The notes beneath the pieces were generated by a model, which did not search any database, had not been told where the DNA came from, and saw nothing but the letters and a program-made list of their open reading frames with translations. Positions 18,106 through 25,313 of a DNA stretch of 64,000 nt are shown in pieces. The position numbers and the translations under genes were made by a program. Origin of the DNA: an uncultured Pelagibacteraceae bacterium (GTDB lineage Bacteria > Pseudomonadota > Alphaproteobacteria > Pelagibacterales > Pelagibacteraceae); NCBI GenBank assembly GCA_902531765.1, contig CACAFC010000001.1, forward strand, positions 106,261-170,260, read 5' to 3'. Each line of letters starts with the position of its first letter. The stretch's first letter is position 1.

Positions 18106-19603
18106 AAGTAAAAATAGTTTAAAATTAAAACAGGCAAAATTAGCTATAATAGACATTGGATCAAACTCTATAAGAATGCTAATTTATGAGGATTTCAGTT
18201 CTTCTCGTGTGCCTTTTTTTAATGAAAAAGCAGTTTGTGAACTTGGAAAAAACTTGGATAAATCGAAAAAACTTCACAGATCTGGTACCGAATATGCTTT
18301 AAAAGTTTTAAAAAGATTTTCTGAAATTTTAAATGTTTCAAAAATCACAAATCTAAAGATTATTGCAACAGCAGTTATAAGAGAAGCAACTGATACAAAA
18401 CCATTTATTGATGAAGTTGAAAAACTTTTTAAAACTAAGATTAATATATTATCAGGCGAAGAAGAAGCTACATGCACTGCTGAGGGAGTAAAAATAGGTT
18501 TTGAAAATGTTGATGGATTAGTTGCTGACCTTGGGGGTGGTAGTTTGGAGTTAGCCCGAGTTGAAAACAATATAGTAACCAATAAAACTTCATTACCTGT
18601 TGGTGTTTTAAGATTAATGAATAATCCTATAGTTAAAAAAAGAAATCTAGCAAAATATATTAAAAAATTATTAAGAGATGAAAAATGGCTCTCAAAAAAG
18701 AAGTTTAATAATTTATATTTAGTTGGAGGTACTTGGCGTGCATTATTTAAATTACATCTTTTTCAAAATAATCATCCAGTACATATAATTCATCAATATA
18801 GTATTGATAACAATGTTTTATCTAAGTTTGTTGAAAAAATTTCTTCTTTTAATAAATCCAAACTTAAAACAGTTGAGTATATTTCAAAATCTAGAACACC
18901 ATATTTACCTTATAGCTGTATTATACTTGATGAAATTATGAAAGTTTCAAATCCAAAAAAAATTATTTGTTCTATCAGTGGTTTGCGTGAAGGATCTTTA
19001 TCAATTGACCATTTTAAAGATGTAAAAGAATCTGAAATCTTTTACAAAGCAATTGAGAAGTTTGCGCAAAAAAGAGGTGATTTAGGATCAAATTATAAAA
19101 AATATTATGATTTTATTCAGCCAGTTTTTGAAGGTAATGAGCACTTTAATAAGAAATTATTATATCTGGCATGTGTATTAAGTCATATGGATTGGGGATT
19201 GGGAGCATTTCAAAAAGCTGAATTGGTATTTCAAGAAACAATAAATACTCCTTTACTTAGATTGACTCATAAAGAAAGAATACAATTAGCTTTGTCATGT
19301 TATTGGCGGTACTGTAGTATCAAGTATAATCCAAAGATGGAGTATCTAACTTTTTTAAATAATAATGAAATTTTTTCAAGCAAACAAGTTGGAGCAGCAT
19401 TGAGATTTTCACAATCATTGACCTCGATATCTACGATATTTCTTGAAGAGTTTAAATTGTATAAAAGAGGTAATGCTGTATTTTTAAAAATTCCATCACA
19501 ACATCAAGAAATAATCTCAAAACAAGTTACCAAAAGATTTAAAGCTCTTGCTAGAGAATTATTTTTAGAGCCAAGAGTAATTTATTCTAATAATTCAAAA
19601 TAA
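18092..19603 (+). CDS. ppx: Exopolyphosphatase / pppGpp phosphohydrolase family
   Basis: A 503-residue Ppx/GppA protein with actin-like ATPase fold: IDIGSNSIRMLIYED at the N terminus, EEEATCTAEGVKIGF, and DLGGGSLELARV. The C-terminal HD-like helical region (after about residue 315) is the normal Ppx extension. It releases phosphate from the ends of polyphosphate; some members act on pppGpp. The start is taken as GTG 18092 inside ppk because no ATG lies before the conserved core; the exact start is uncertain. Followed by a hairpin 120 bases downstream. Confidence 0.92.
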   Translation: MEVIKSKNSLKLKQAKLAIIDIGSNSIRMLIYEDFSSSRVPFFNEKAVCELGKNLDKSKKLHRSGTEYALKVLKRFSEILNVSKITNLKIIATAVIREATDTKPFIDEVEKLFKTKINILSGEEEATCTAEGVKIGFENVDGLVADLGGGSLELARVENNIVTNKTSLPVGVLRLMNNPIVKKRNLAKYIKKLLRDEKWLSKKKFNNLYLVGGTWRALFKLHLFQNNHPVHIIHQYSIDNNVLSKFVEKISSFNKSKLKTVEYISKSRTPYLPYSCIILDEIMKVSNPKKIICSISGLREGSLSIDHFKDVKESEIFYKAIEKFAQKRGDLGSNYKKYYDFIQPVFEGNEHFNKKLLYLACVLSHMDWGLGAFQKAELVFQETINTPLLRLTHKERIQLALSCYWRYCSIKYNPKMEYLTFLNNNEIFSSKQVGAALRFSQSLTSISTIFLEEFKLYKRGNAVFLKIPSQHQEIISKQVTKRFKALARELFLEPRVIYSNNSK

Positions 19604-19724
19604 ACTGAAGTTAATTAAACTTTAATAATAAGTAAATATTTCTGTAACTTAATCTTTGTAAAAGGAGTTTCAAAGTTTAAATGTTCGTTATTTCTTCCCT
19701 TGTTTAAATTTTGTTAATTAACTA

Positions 19725-19758
19725 CTTTCCTCCTTCTCTTAAATGAGAAGGGAGAAAG
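19725..19758. terminator. Imperfect hairpin between convergent ppx and the Lys-rich gene
   Basis: CCTTCTC (19732-19738) pairs with GAGAAGG (19745-19751) around a six-base loop; allowing one-base bulges the pairing extends outward to CTTT/AAAG (19725-19728 and 19755-19758). It stands in the 166-base space between two convergent genes, the right place for a bidirectional terminator, but there is no following T-run. The rest of this spacer shows no gene. Confidence 0.55.
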
Positions 19759-19769
19759 ACGATTTGGAA

Positions 19770-20006
19770 TTAATTATTTATAGATGCAGGAGACTGCTCT
19801 GCATTTTTCTTAGCAAGCTTTTTTGCTTTTTTTTCAGCAACCTTTTTTTCTAAACCAGCAATTTTAATATTAACTTTTGACAATTTTTTTTCTTTCGCTG
19901 TAATTTTATTTTTCAATCTATCAATTGCTTTTAAAATTTTTGTTTTTTTCTTCTCATTTTTTTTTAATTTTTTGCTGTACCTATAAGTTATCAATTTTTT
20001 TCCCAT
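19770..20006 (-). CDS. Small Lys-rich coiled-coil protein, function unknown
   Basis: A 78-residue, strongly basic protein (MGKKLITYRYSKKLKKN at the start), predicted to be one long alpha helix with heptad-like Leu/Ile spacing from about residue 20 to 65. The start is ATG 20006 because a perfect GGAGGT (20011-20016 on the minus strand) precedes it at four bases, one of the best ribosome-binding sites in the window and a sign that the protein is made well. Basic charge allows nucleic-acid or ribosome binding, but nothing proves it. I do not recognise the family. Confidence 0.75.
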   Translation of the reverse strand: MGKKLITYRYSKKLKKNEKKKTKILKAIDRLKNKITAKEKKLSKVNIKIAGLEKKVAEKKAKKLAKKNAEQSPASINN

Positions 20007-20088
20007 TTTCACCTCCAAATTATCATTATATGACTAATTTAATCACATAATTCATAAATCTAAAAGATAATTTAATACAACCTGTAGT

Positions 20089-20580
20089 TTATAGATTTTT
20101 AATATTTTTTATTAAATATAAAAACATTGCTATATGAGAACTATTATTGAATTTTTGATTTAATATTAATTTGAATATGTCTCTTTGATTAAAAAGATGA
20201 ATTTTAATACCTTGTTCTGGTTTCGAAATTTTAATTAAATTTTCTGTGTAATAACCAGTAATTTTAGTAGTTAGTCGTCCAGGCTCTGTATAAAAACTAA
20301 CTATTTTAGTCAATTTTGATCTTGATCTATATCCTGTTTCTTCCCTTAATTCTTTTTGTGCTGATTGCAGAGTTGTTTCCTTTTTTTCCACTATGCCAGA
20401 AGGAAACTCGTAGTTAATTTTATTAATTGGAACTCTTTTTTGGGAAACTACTACATATTTGTCTTTAATCTTAGGTATTACTAATGAAAGATTAGAAGTT
20501 TTTAGATAATGATAAAACTCTTTTTTTTTAAATTTTTTGTTAATTAAACTTATTTGATTGGTAAGTTTTATATTTTTCAA
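20089..20580 (-). CDS. Nudix hydrolase (ADP-sugar pyrophosphatase-like)
   Basis: A 163-residue Nudix protein; the Nudix box runs GIVEKKETTLQSAQ then KELREETGY, with the usual first Arg of REU replaced by Lys but the metal-binding EE pair kept. Preceding FPSGIVE and following FYTEPGRLTTKITGYYTE resemble ADP-ribose/ADP-sugar pyrophosphatases. It overlaps the aquaporin gene by four bases and is the last gene of the arsC-aquaporin operon. The substrate is not determinable here. Confidence 0.85.
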   Translation of the reverse strand: MKNIKLTNQISLINKKFKKKEFYHYLKTSNLSLVIPKIKDKYVVVSQKRVPINKINYEFPSGIVEKKETTLQSAQKELREETGYRSRSKLTKIVSFYTEPGRLTTKITGYYTENLIKISKPEQGIKIHLFNQRDIFKLILNQKFNNSSHIAMFLYLIKNIKNL

Positions 20581-21236
20581 TTTTTCTCTAAAAATAACTT
20601 TTTAACAATAAATATAGCAATTAACATTCCTACAAGCTCGGCTAAAATATAATAAGGAGTGTTTAGATAACTAATACCTGTAAAAGACTCTGTAAATGTC
20701 CTAGCAATTGCAACAGCTGGATTTGCAAAAGAAGTAGAGGAGGTAAACCAATAACCAGCAGTAATATATAGACCAACACTAGCAGCAACAGCAATTTTAC
20801 CTGACTTCATAGCCCCAAAAATTATCACTATAAGTCCTAATGTTGCTATCACTTCAGATGTTAGTATGTAAATCCCATCTCTTGACTTAGTAGATAATTC
20901 ATAAATTTCATGTTCAAAAAAGAAATTAGCTAAACCAACACCAATCAAGCAACCAAACAATTGAGCAATGATATAGTAGGGTAATAGTTTCTTTTTTAAT
21001 TTACCTGTTATTGTCATTGCGATACTTACAAATGGATTAAAGTGAGCTCCTGACACATCAGCAAATACTGTAATAAGCACAAATAAACCTGCTCCTGTTG
21101 CTATAGTATTAGCTATTAACATCACAGCAACGTCGTTAGTTAAGTTCTCAGCCATTAAACCTGAGCCAACAATAATCATCACTAAAAAACAACTTCCTAT
21201 TAATTCAGCAAGAAAATAACGACTTTTATTTTTCAT
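20577..21236 (-). CDS. aqpS: MIP-family channel, AqpS-like aquaglyceroporin
   Basis: A 219-residue six-helix membrane channel. The two pore half-helices carry NPF (residues 67-69, an altered first NPA) and NPA (172-174), followed by the selectivity-filter Arg179. It overlaps arsC by eleven bases. Fusion or operon pairing of an aquaglyceroporin with arsC is known from Sinorhizobium meliloti aqpS, where arsenite made by ArsC leaves the cell through the channel. I infer the same role. General water or glycerol conduction is the alternative. Confidence 0.85.
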   Translation of the reverse strand: MKNKSRYFLAELIGSCFLVMIIVGSGLMAENLTNDVAVMLIANTIATGAGLFVLITVFADVSGAHFNPFVSIAMTITGKLKKKLLPYYIIAQLFGCLIGVGLANFFFEHEIYELSTKSRDGIYILTSEVIATLGLIVIIFGAMKSGKIAVAASVGLYITAGYWFTSSTSFANPAVAIARTFTESFTGISYLNTPYYILAELVGMLIAIFIVKKLFLEKN

Positions 21237-21657
21237 ATATTAATTCCTTTATTTTATTATGAATATTATTGTAAACTTTTTCAATAATCTCATCTTTTCT
21301 ATTTAAGTCATTTGTTTCATTAAGTAATTTAACAGGATCCTCTATATCCCAATGAATTATCTGATCTTTATTAGGCCAAATAGGGCAGAGTTCGTTATTG
21401 GCATTATTACAAACTGTAATTACATAATCCATTTTAATTTGACTATCAACGAACGTATTAAAATTTTTAGATCTATAATTTGAAAGATCATAATGTTTTG
21501 ATAATAAATAATTCTTCACATCTTCATTAATTTTTCCTGTTGGATTACTCCCAGCACTAAAACCTTTATACATATCGTCATACTCGTTATTTATTATACT
21601 TTCAGCAATAATACTTCTTGCTGAATTACCTGTGCAAACAAACAATATATTCTTCAT
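21226..21657 (-). CDS. arsC: ArsC-type arsenate reductase (low-molecular-weight phosphatase fold)
   Basis: A 143-residue protein with the phosphatase loop CTGNSARS (Cys8 to Arg14, CX5R) and the thioredoxin-coupled-type segment containing Cys in VITVCNNANNELCP, plus WDIEDPVKL with the conserved acid. These features fit the LMWP-type arsenate reductases that turn arsenate into arsenite. It is directly joined to the 2-TM gene upstream and overlaps the aquaporin downstream. Protein-tyrosine phosphatase activity is possible but context favours arsenate. Confidence 0.9.
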   Translation of the reverse strand: MKNILFVCTGNSARSIIAESIINNEYDDMYKGFSAGSNPTGKINEDVKNYLLSKHYDLSNYRSKNFNTFVDSQIKMDYVITVCNNANNELCPIWPNKDQIIHWDIEDPVKLLNETNDLNRKDEIIEKVYNNIHNKIKELIYEK

Positions 21658-21879
21658 CTAAAAAATAATCTTATAAATTCCAACAACAAATAACGGAATT
21701 TGTAATCCAAAGTTTGTTAAGATTGCTTTATCTTTGCTCATAAATCCAGCTATAGTCCATCCAACAACTCCTAATCCATGAAAATATATATTTAATGGAT
21801 ATATATTTAAATTTGTAAGAAGTATTCCTACTAAAACTAAAAACGTACTAATCCACTTTAGATATTTTTTTATAAACAT
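21658..21879 (-). CDS. Small two-helix membrane protein, first gene of the arsC operon
   Basis: A 73-residue hydrophobic protein with two likely membrane segments (about 8-28 and 32-46) and a third hydrophobic stretch at the end. RBS AAAGGAG is placed seven bases ahead of the ATG. Its stop directly abuts the arsC start. I cannot assign a function; it resembles short uncharacterised proteins often found near such genes, and may be an accessory membrane protein. Confidence 0.7.
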   Translation of the reverse strand: MFIKKYLKWISTFLVLVGILLTNLNIYPLNIYFHGLGVVGWTIAGFMSKDKAILTNFGLQIPLFVVGIYKIIF

Positions 21880-21900
21880 ATTTTCTCCTTTTTATTAATT

Positions 21901-21917
21901 ATTACATTAATGTTACA
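21901..21917 (-). promoter_or_regulatory. Pho-box-like direct repeat ahead of the arsC-aqpS operon
   Basis: Read on the minus strand the sequence is TGTAACATTAATGTAAT: TGTAAC and TGTAAT spaced 11 bases, the same half-sites and period as the repeat ahead of pstS. It also contains a 10-base palindrome ACATTAATGT, so an ArsR-like dimer site cannot be excluded, but no arsR gene is visible. The box ends 21 bases before the start codon, which leaves little room for a -10 element and leader. Confidence 0.5.
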
Positions 21918-21939
21918 AATATATTAAAAAGTAACAGTA

Positions 21940-22278
21940 TTAGAGAAAATTAGTTATATATTTATGAATAAAGAAACCAACAATTAACAATCCTAGGCCT
22001 GCACCATAAATCATTAAGAAATTCATATTTAAAGATTTTGCAAAGAAGAAGGGTAAAAAAAATAGATAACTTATAGGTACAGCAACCAATATACTTTTAG
22101 TAAATAGAATTGTTTTTTCTAAATCATTGTGCTCATAATATGAAAATGCGATAGCAATAAGCGATACAAGTGGAAGAGCTATAATAAATCCAGCTAATTT
22201 CGGATTTTGTCCAGATAACCAGCTCGCAAAGGCAATAATAAGAGCAGCACCGATAACTTTAGCAATGAATAGAATCAT
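21940..22278 (-). CDS. DUF3147-type small membrane protein
   Basis: A 112-residue protein with four predicted membrane segments and the pattern seen in DUF3147 proteins: ALIIAFASWLSGQNPKLAGFIIALPLVSLIAIAF, with two-loop YYEHNDLEK between helices two and three. Function of the family is unknown. It is transcribed away from the Zur-like regulator with the operator in the 57-base divergent region, so it may share that control. No ribosome-binding site is evident. Confidence 0.72.
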   Translation of the reverse strand: MILFIAKVIGAALIIAFASWLSGQNPKLAGFIIALPLVSLIAIAFSYYEHNDLEKTILFTKSILVAVPISYLFFLPFFFAKSLNMNFLMIYGAGLGLLIVGFFIHKYITNFL

Positions 22279-22314
22279 AGATAAATATTATATCATTTTT
22301 CTTGACTTATTGTT

Positions 22315-22332
22315 GTGATGTTATAACATAAC
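22315..22332. promoter_or_regulatory. Palindromic Zur/Fur-type operator
   Basis: GTGATGTTATAACATAAC is an inverted repeat with one mismatched pair, centred on TTATAA, three bases before the regulator's ATG. Its core TGTTATAACA is a perfect palindrome. The pattern matches the TGTTATAnTATAACA style of Zur boxes. TTGACT at 22302-22307 followed by TAACAT at 22324-22329 could be the promoter, which the operator would cover, giving autoregulation. Confidence 0.65.
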
Positions 22333-22335
22333 AAT

Positions 22336-22701
22336 ATGTCAAATAAGGAATTAGTCTTTAATATTATAAAAAAATCTTCAAAGCATTTAACTGCTTATGA
22401 GATATTAGACAAACTTCAAAAGGTTAAAAAAACACAACCTATGACAGTTTACAGAGCTCTTGATAGCCTAATAGAAGAAGAACGAATTCATAAATCTAAT
22501 CAAACAAAAACTTTTATGCTGTGTAATCATTTACATTCAAAAAATCACAGTACAGCAATCGCCATATGTAAAAAATGTGGAGATACAGAGGAGTTAAAAT
22601 CTAGTCTTTTTGAAAGTTTGTTTAAAAAAAACAACTTAAAAAAATATGATTTTAATACATTTAACATGGAAGTTTTAACTACTTGTAAGGAGTGCAATTA
22701 A
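22336..22701 (+). CDS. zur: Fur-family metalloregulator, Zur-like
   Basis: A 121-residue winged-helix regulator: DNA-binding half with LTAYEILDKLQ and QPMTVYRALDSLIEE, then a metal-binding half with the two structural zinc CxxC pairs (CKKCGD and CKECN at the extreme C terminus) and HLHSKNHSTA. The arrangement and palindromic TTATAA-centred operator fit Zur better than Fur or Irr, but the metal is inferred. Its stop overlaps the next gene (TAATG). Confidence 0.85.
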   Translation: MSNKELVFNIIKKSSKHLTAYEILDKLQKVKKTQPMTVYRALDSLIEEERIHKSNQTKTFMLCNHLHSKNHSTAIAICKKCGDTEELKSSLFESLFKKNNLKKYDFNTFNMEVLTTCKECN

Positions 22702-23165
22702 TGAAAAAAATAAGTTTTTTAACTTTATCAATGTGTATTTTTGGTTTTACATTTGTTAGAGCAGCAGAAGGTCATTCACATGAATTACCAGAGTTTCTTC
22801 ACTTTATGGAAGAACTAATAGAAGAACATAGCATTTTAAGAGGAGCAATTTTTGGCTTTATTCACACATTAATACCTTTAATTGGATTTTATACTGGTTG
22901 GAGTATCAATAGATTTCTTAAAATTATCTCTAATGGAGCTATTGCTGGTATAGTTGGAATAGTTTTAGCTCACATCATTGCAGACTTTATAGCAGCTTTA
23001 GCTGACCCAGATTTACAAAGTGCTGCATATGGAATTGTTATTGGTGGTTTCCTTCCATTATTGGCAGTTCCTTTTTTAGAAAAATATGTCACTAAGAGCA
23101 GATATCATACAGTTGTTGGTGACCACGAAGATCTAAAAAAAGATTTGAAAAGAAAACATAGATAG
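22701..23165 (+). CDS. Unrecognised membrane protein coupled to the Zur-like regulator
   Basis: A 154-residue protein with signal peptide (cleavage likely after VRA, residue 21), then a short His/Glu-rich stretch (EGHSHELPEFLHF) and three predicted membrane helices. ATG 22701 is chosen because AAGGAG lies eight bases upstream and it overlaps the regulator stop. The histidine cluster at the mature N terminus could bind zinc. Being second in an operon with its own Zur-type operator suggests metal homeostasis. No known family recognised. Confidence 0.8.
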   Translation: MKKISFLTLSMCIFGFTFVRAAEGHSHELPEFLHFMEELIEEHSILRGAIFGFIHTLIPLIGFYTGWSINRFLKIISNGAIAGIVGIVLAHIIADFIAALADPDLQSAAYGIVIGGFLPLLAVPFLEKYVTKSRYHTVVGDHEDLKKDLKRKHR

Positions 23166-23179
23166 TATTTAATGTATGG

Positions 23180-24178
23180 GTGAGTACGGTTTCCCTTACA
23201 TTAGATGAAATTTTTGATTTAGCTAAAAAGACTTTAATAGCTAATGGTTGTGATGATGAAACAGCATCTATTCTTTCTGATTTAATAAGAAATGCAGAAA
23301 GAGATGGATCTTTATCTCATGGTTTGTTTAGGTTACCTGCATATGTGAGTGGTTTAAAAAGTGGAAAAATTAATGGTAAGGGAAAACCTGAAGTAAAAAA
23401 GATTTCTTCATCAGTGATAAAAATTCAAGGAAATAATTGTTTAGCACCTGTAGTTTTAAATAAAGGGTTACCTGAGCTGGCAAAAGCAGCAAAAGAAAAT
23501 GGTGTTGCTGTTCTTGCAATTAACAATTCACATCACATGGCAGCGATGTGGCCTGAAACAGAAAAATTGGCAGAAGATGGTTTAGTTGCCTTTGCTTGCA
23601 CATCCTACAAGCCTGCTGTAGCACCTGCTGGAGCTGTCAAACCATTGTTTGGGACAAATCCAATTTCTTTTGCATGGCCACGACCAGGAAAAACTCCTGT
23701 AGTTTATGATATGGCAACTGCATCAATGGCAATGGGTGAAGTTCAAGTTGCTAAAAGAGAAGGGCACAAAGTTCCACTTGGAACTGGTTTAACTAAAGAT
23801 GGTAAAGAAACAACTGACCCAGGAGCAATAGCTGATGGTGGTGTACTACTTCCTTTTGGGGGATATAAAGGTTCTGCTATAGCAATGATGGTAGAACTAA
23901 TGGCTGGCGCATTAGTTGGTGATAATTTTAGTTTTGAGACAGCTGCAAAAGATAATAATGACGGTGGACCTCCTAGCGGTGGAGAATTTATTCTCGCAAT
24001 CTCACCTGATAAAACTTCAGGAACTAATTGGCAGAAACATGCTGATGAATTTTTTAACAAAATGAAATCCATTGAAGGAGTTAGACTTCCAGGAGAGAGA
24101 AGGCATAAAAATAGACTAGATAAGGGCCCTCGTCATATTAATGAAGAGCTGGTTAATAAAATAAAATCTTTAAGCTAA
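23180..24178 (+). CDS. Ldh-family (malate/L-lactate/ureidoglycolate-type) NAD(P)-dependent dehydrogenase
   Basis: A 332-residue member of the LDH2/MDH2 oxidoreductase family: early SLSHGLFRLPAYV with the catalytic His region, NNSHHMAAMWP, FGTNPISFAWP and GGYKGSAIAMMVEL. Relatives reduce or oxidise 2-hydroxyacids, ureidoglycolate, or cyclic imino acids such as piperideine-2-carboxylate. The start is GTG 23180; no ATG in frame precedes the conserved region. The 3' end overlaps xthA convergently by nine bases. The exact substrate is unclear. Confidence 0.88.
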   Translation: MSTVSLTLDEIFDLAKKTLIANGCDDETASILSDLIRNAERDGSLSHGLFRLPAYVSGLKSGKINGKGKPEVKKISSSVIKIQGNNCLAPVVLNKGLPELAKAAKENGVAVLAINNSHHMAAMWPETEKLAEDGLVAFACTSYKPAVAPAGAVKPLFGTNPISFAWPRPGKTPVVYDMATASMAMGEVQVAKREGHKVPLGTGLTKDGKETTDPGAIADGGVLLPFGGYKGSAIAMMVELMAGALVGDNFSFETAAKDNNDGGPPSGGEFILAISPDKTSGTNWQKHADEFFNKMKSIEGVRLPGERRHKNRLDKGPRHINEELVNKIKSLS

Positions 24179-24946
24179 AGTAATTTCTATTGGGGTATGG
24201 TCTGAAGGTTTTTCACGGCCCCTTGGATCTTTATTAATATTAATACTTTTAACTTGGTCTATTAAAGAATTTGAGACTAAAAAGTGATCAATTCTCATTC
24301 CATTGTTTTTTTGCCATGCACCTCTCATGTAATCCCAAAAAGTATATCCTTCTTTAGTTTCATTAAAATGTCTATACACATCATTAAATCCTAGATTAAT
24401 CATTTCTCTTAATTTTTTTCTTATTTCTAATCTAAATAGAGCATCATCTTCAAAGCTTTTTGGATTATAGACATCCTCGGCTGCAGGAATAATGTTAAAA
24501 TCACCACCAAGAATTATATTTTGATTTTTTTTAGTTAAAGCTTTTAATTGTTTAATTAAATCATCGAGCCATTTTTTTTTGTAATCGTATTTTTCAGTAT
24601 CAACAGGATTACCATTTGGCGTATAAATATTGATTAATTGAATATTTTTCTTTTTGTGTTCAAGTTCAGCTGAGATTATTCTTGATTGTTTTAACTTATC
24701 TTTGATTAAGTCTGTTTTGATATTTTTTAATTTTCCTTTTGAAATAATAGCAACACCATTGTAACTTTTTTGACCAAATACATGACTTTCATAGTCCATT
24801 GAGGAAAAATCGTCATAGGGAAAGTTTACATCCTCAGTTTTAATTTCTTGCATCATCACAACATCAGGTTTGTACTTGAGAAGATAACTTTTGATATTTT
24901 CAATACGTGCTCGCACAGAATTTACATTCCATGAGGAAATAATCAT
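24170..24946 (-). CDS. xthA: Exodeoxyribonuclease III (AP endonuclease)
   Basis: A 258-residue ExoIII-type nuclease that cuts DNA at abasic sites in base excision repair. Motifs seen: SWNVNSVRARIENI, MMQEIKTE (catalytic Glu), GGDFNIIP (Asp and Asn), RIDHFLVS and SDHTPIEI (catalytic His). I start at ATG 24946, overlapping the erpA stop by one base, not at an earlier start that lies inside erpA. Co-transcribed with erpA. Confidence 0.95.
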   Translation of the reverse strand: MIISSWNVNSVRARIENIKSYLLKYKPDVVMMQEIKTEDVNFPYDDFSSMDYESHVFGQKSYNGVAIISKGKLKNIKTDLIKDKLKQSRIISAELEHKKKNIQLINIYTPNGNPVDTEKYDYKKKWLDDLIKQLKALTKKNQNIILGGDFNIIPAAEDVYNPKSFEDDALFRLEIRKKLREMINLGFNDVYRHFNETKEGYTFWDYMRGAWQKNNGMRIDHFLVSNSLIDQVKSININKDPRGREKPSDHTPIEITLA

Positions 24947-25263
24947 TAAAGAGAAAACGAAACACCACAACCACAAGAAGATTTGGTTTGCGGATTAGTT
25001 ATTTTGAATTGTTCACCAATTAATTCAGAAACATAGTCAATTTCTGATCCTTTTAATAAATCTGCAGACGTTTTATCTATCAATATATTTTCATAATTCA
25101 AATCATCTGCTGCTTTTTCTTTATCAAAAGTAAATTCGTATTGAAAGCCTGAGCAACCACCACCTTTGATAGCGATTCTAAAAAACGACCCTTTATCTTT
25201 TTTAGACAGCAAAACATTGATCTGTTTTAGAGCCTTATCAGTAAATTTAATTTCTTTAATCAT
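24946..25263 (-). CDS. erpA: Iron-sulphur cluster insertion protein (A-type carrier)
   Basis: A 105-residue HesB/IscA-fold protein with the three cluster-binding cysteines: one in GGGCSGFQYEF and two in SSCGCGVSFSL at the C terminus. A-type carriers pass [4Fe-4S] clusters to target enzymes. Gene placement with xthA is common in alphaproteobacteria. ErpA versus IscA cannot be settled from one sequence. It is divergent from dgt across 50 bases. Confidence 0.92.
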   Translation of the reverse strand: MIKEIKFTDKALKQINVLLSKKDKGSFFRIAIKGGGCSGFQYEFTFDKEKAADDLNYENILIDKTSADLLKGSEIDYVSELIGEQFKITNPQTKSSCGCGVSFSL

Positions 25264-25313
25264 TATTGATCACTGGTATTACTAATATAATACTTAAATT
25301 TTAATTTTAAAGG

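Noticed and set aside
19643..19662. TGTAAC ... TGTAAA downstream of ppx as another Pho box
   Set aside because: Half-site spacing is 14 bases, not 11, and no gene follows in the right orientation.
19681..19707. Eight-codon ORF behind AAAGGAG in the ppx downstream spacer
   Set aside because: Spacing from the AAAGGAG to the ATG is 13 bases and the ORF is too short to support on sequence alone.
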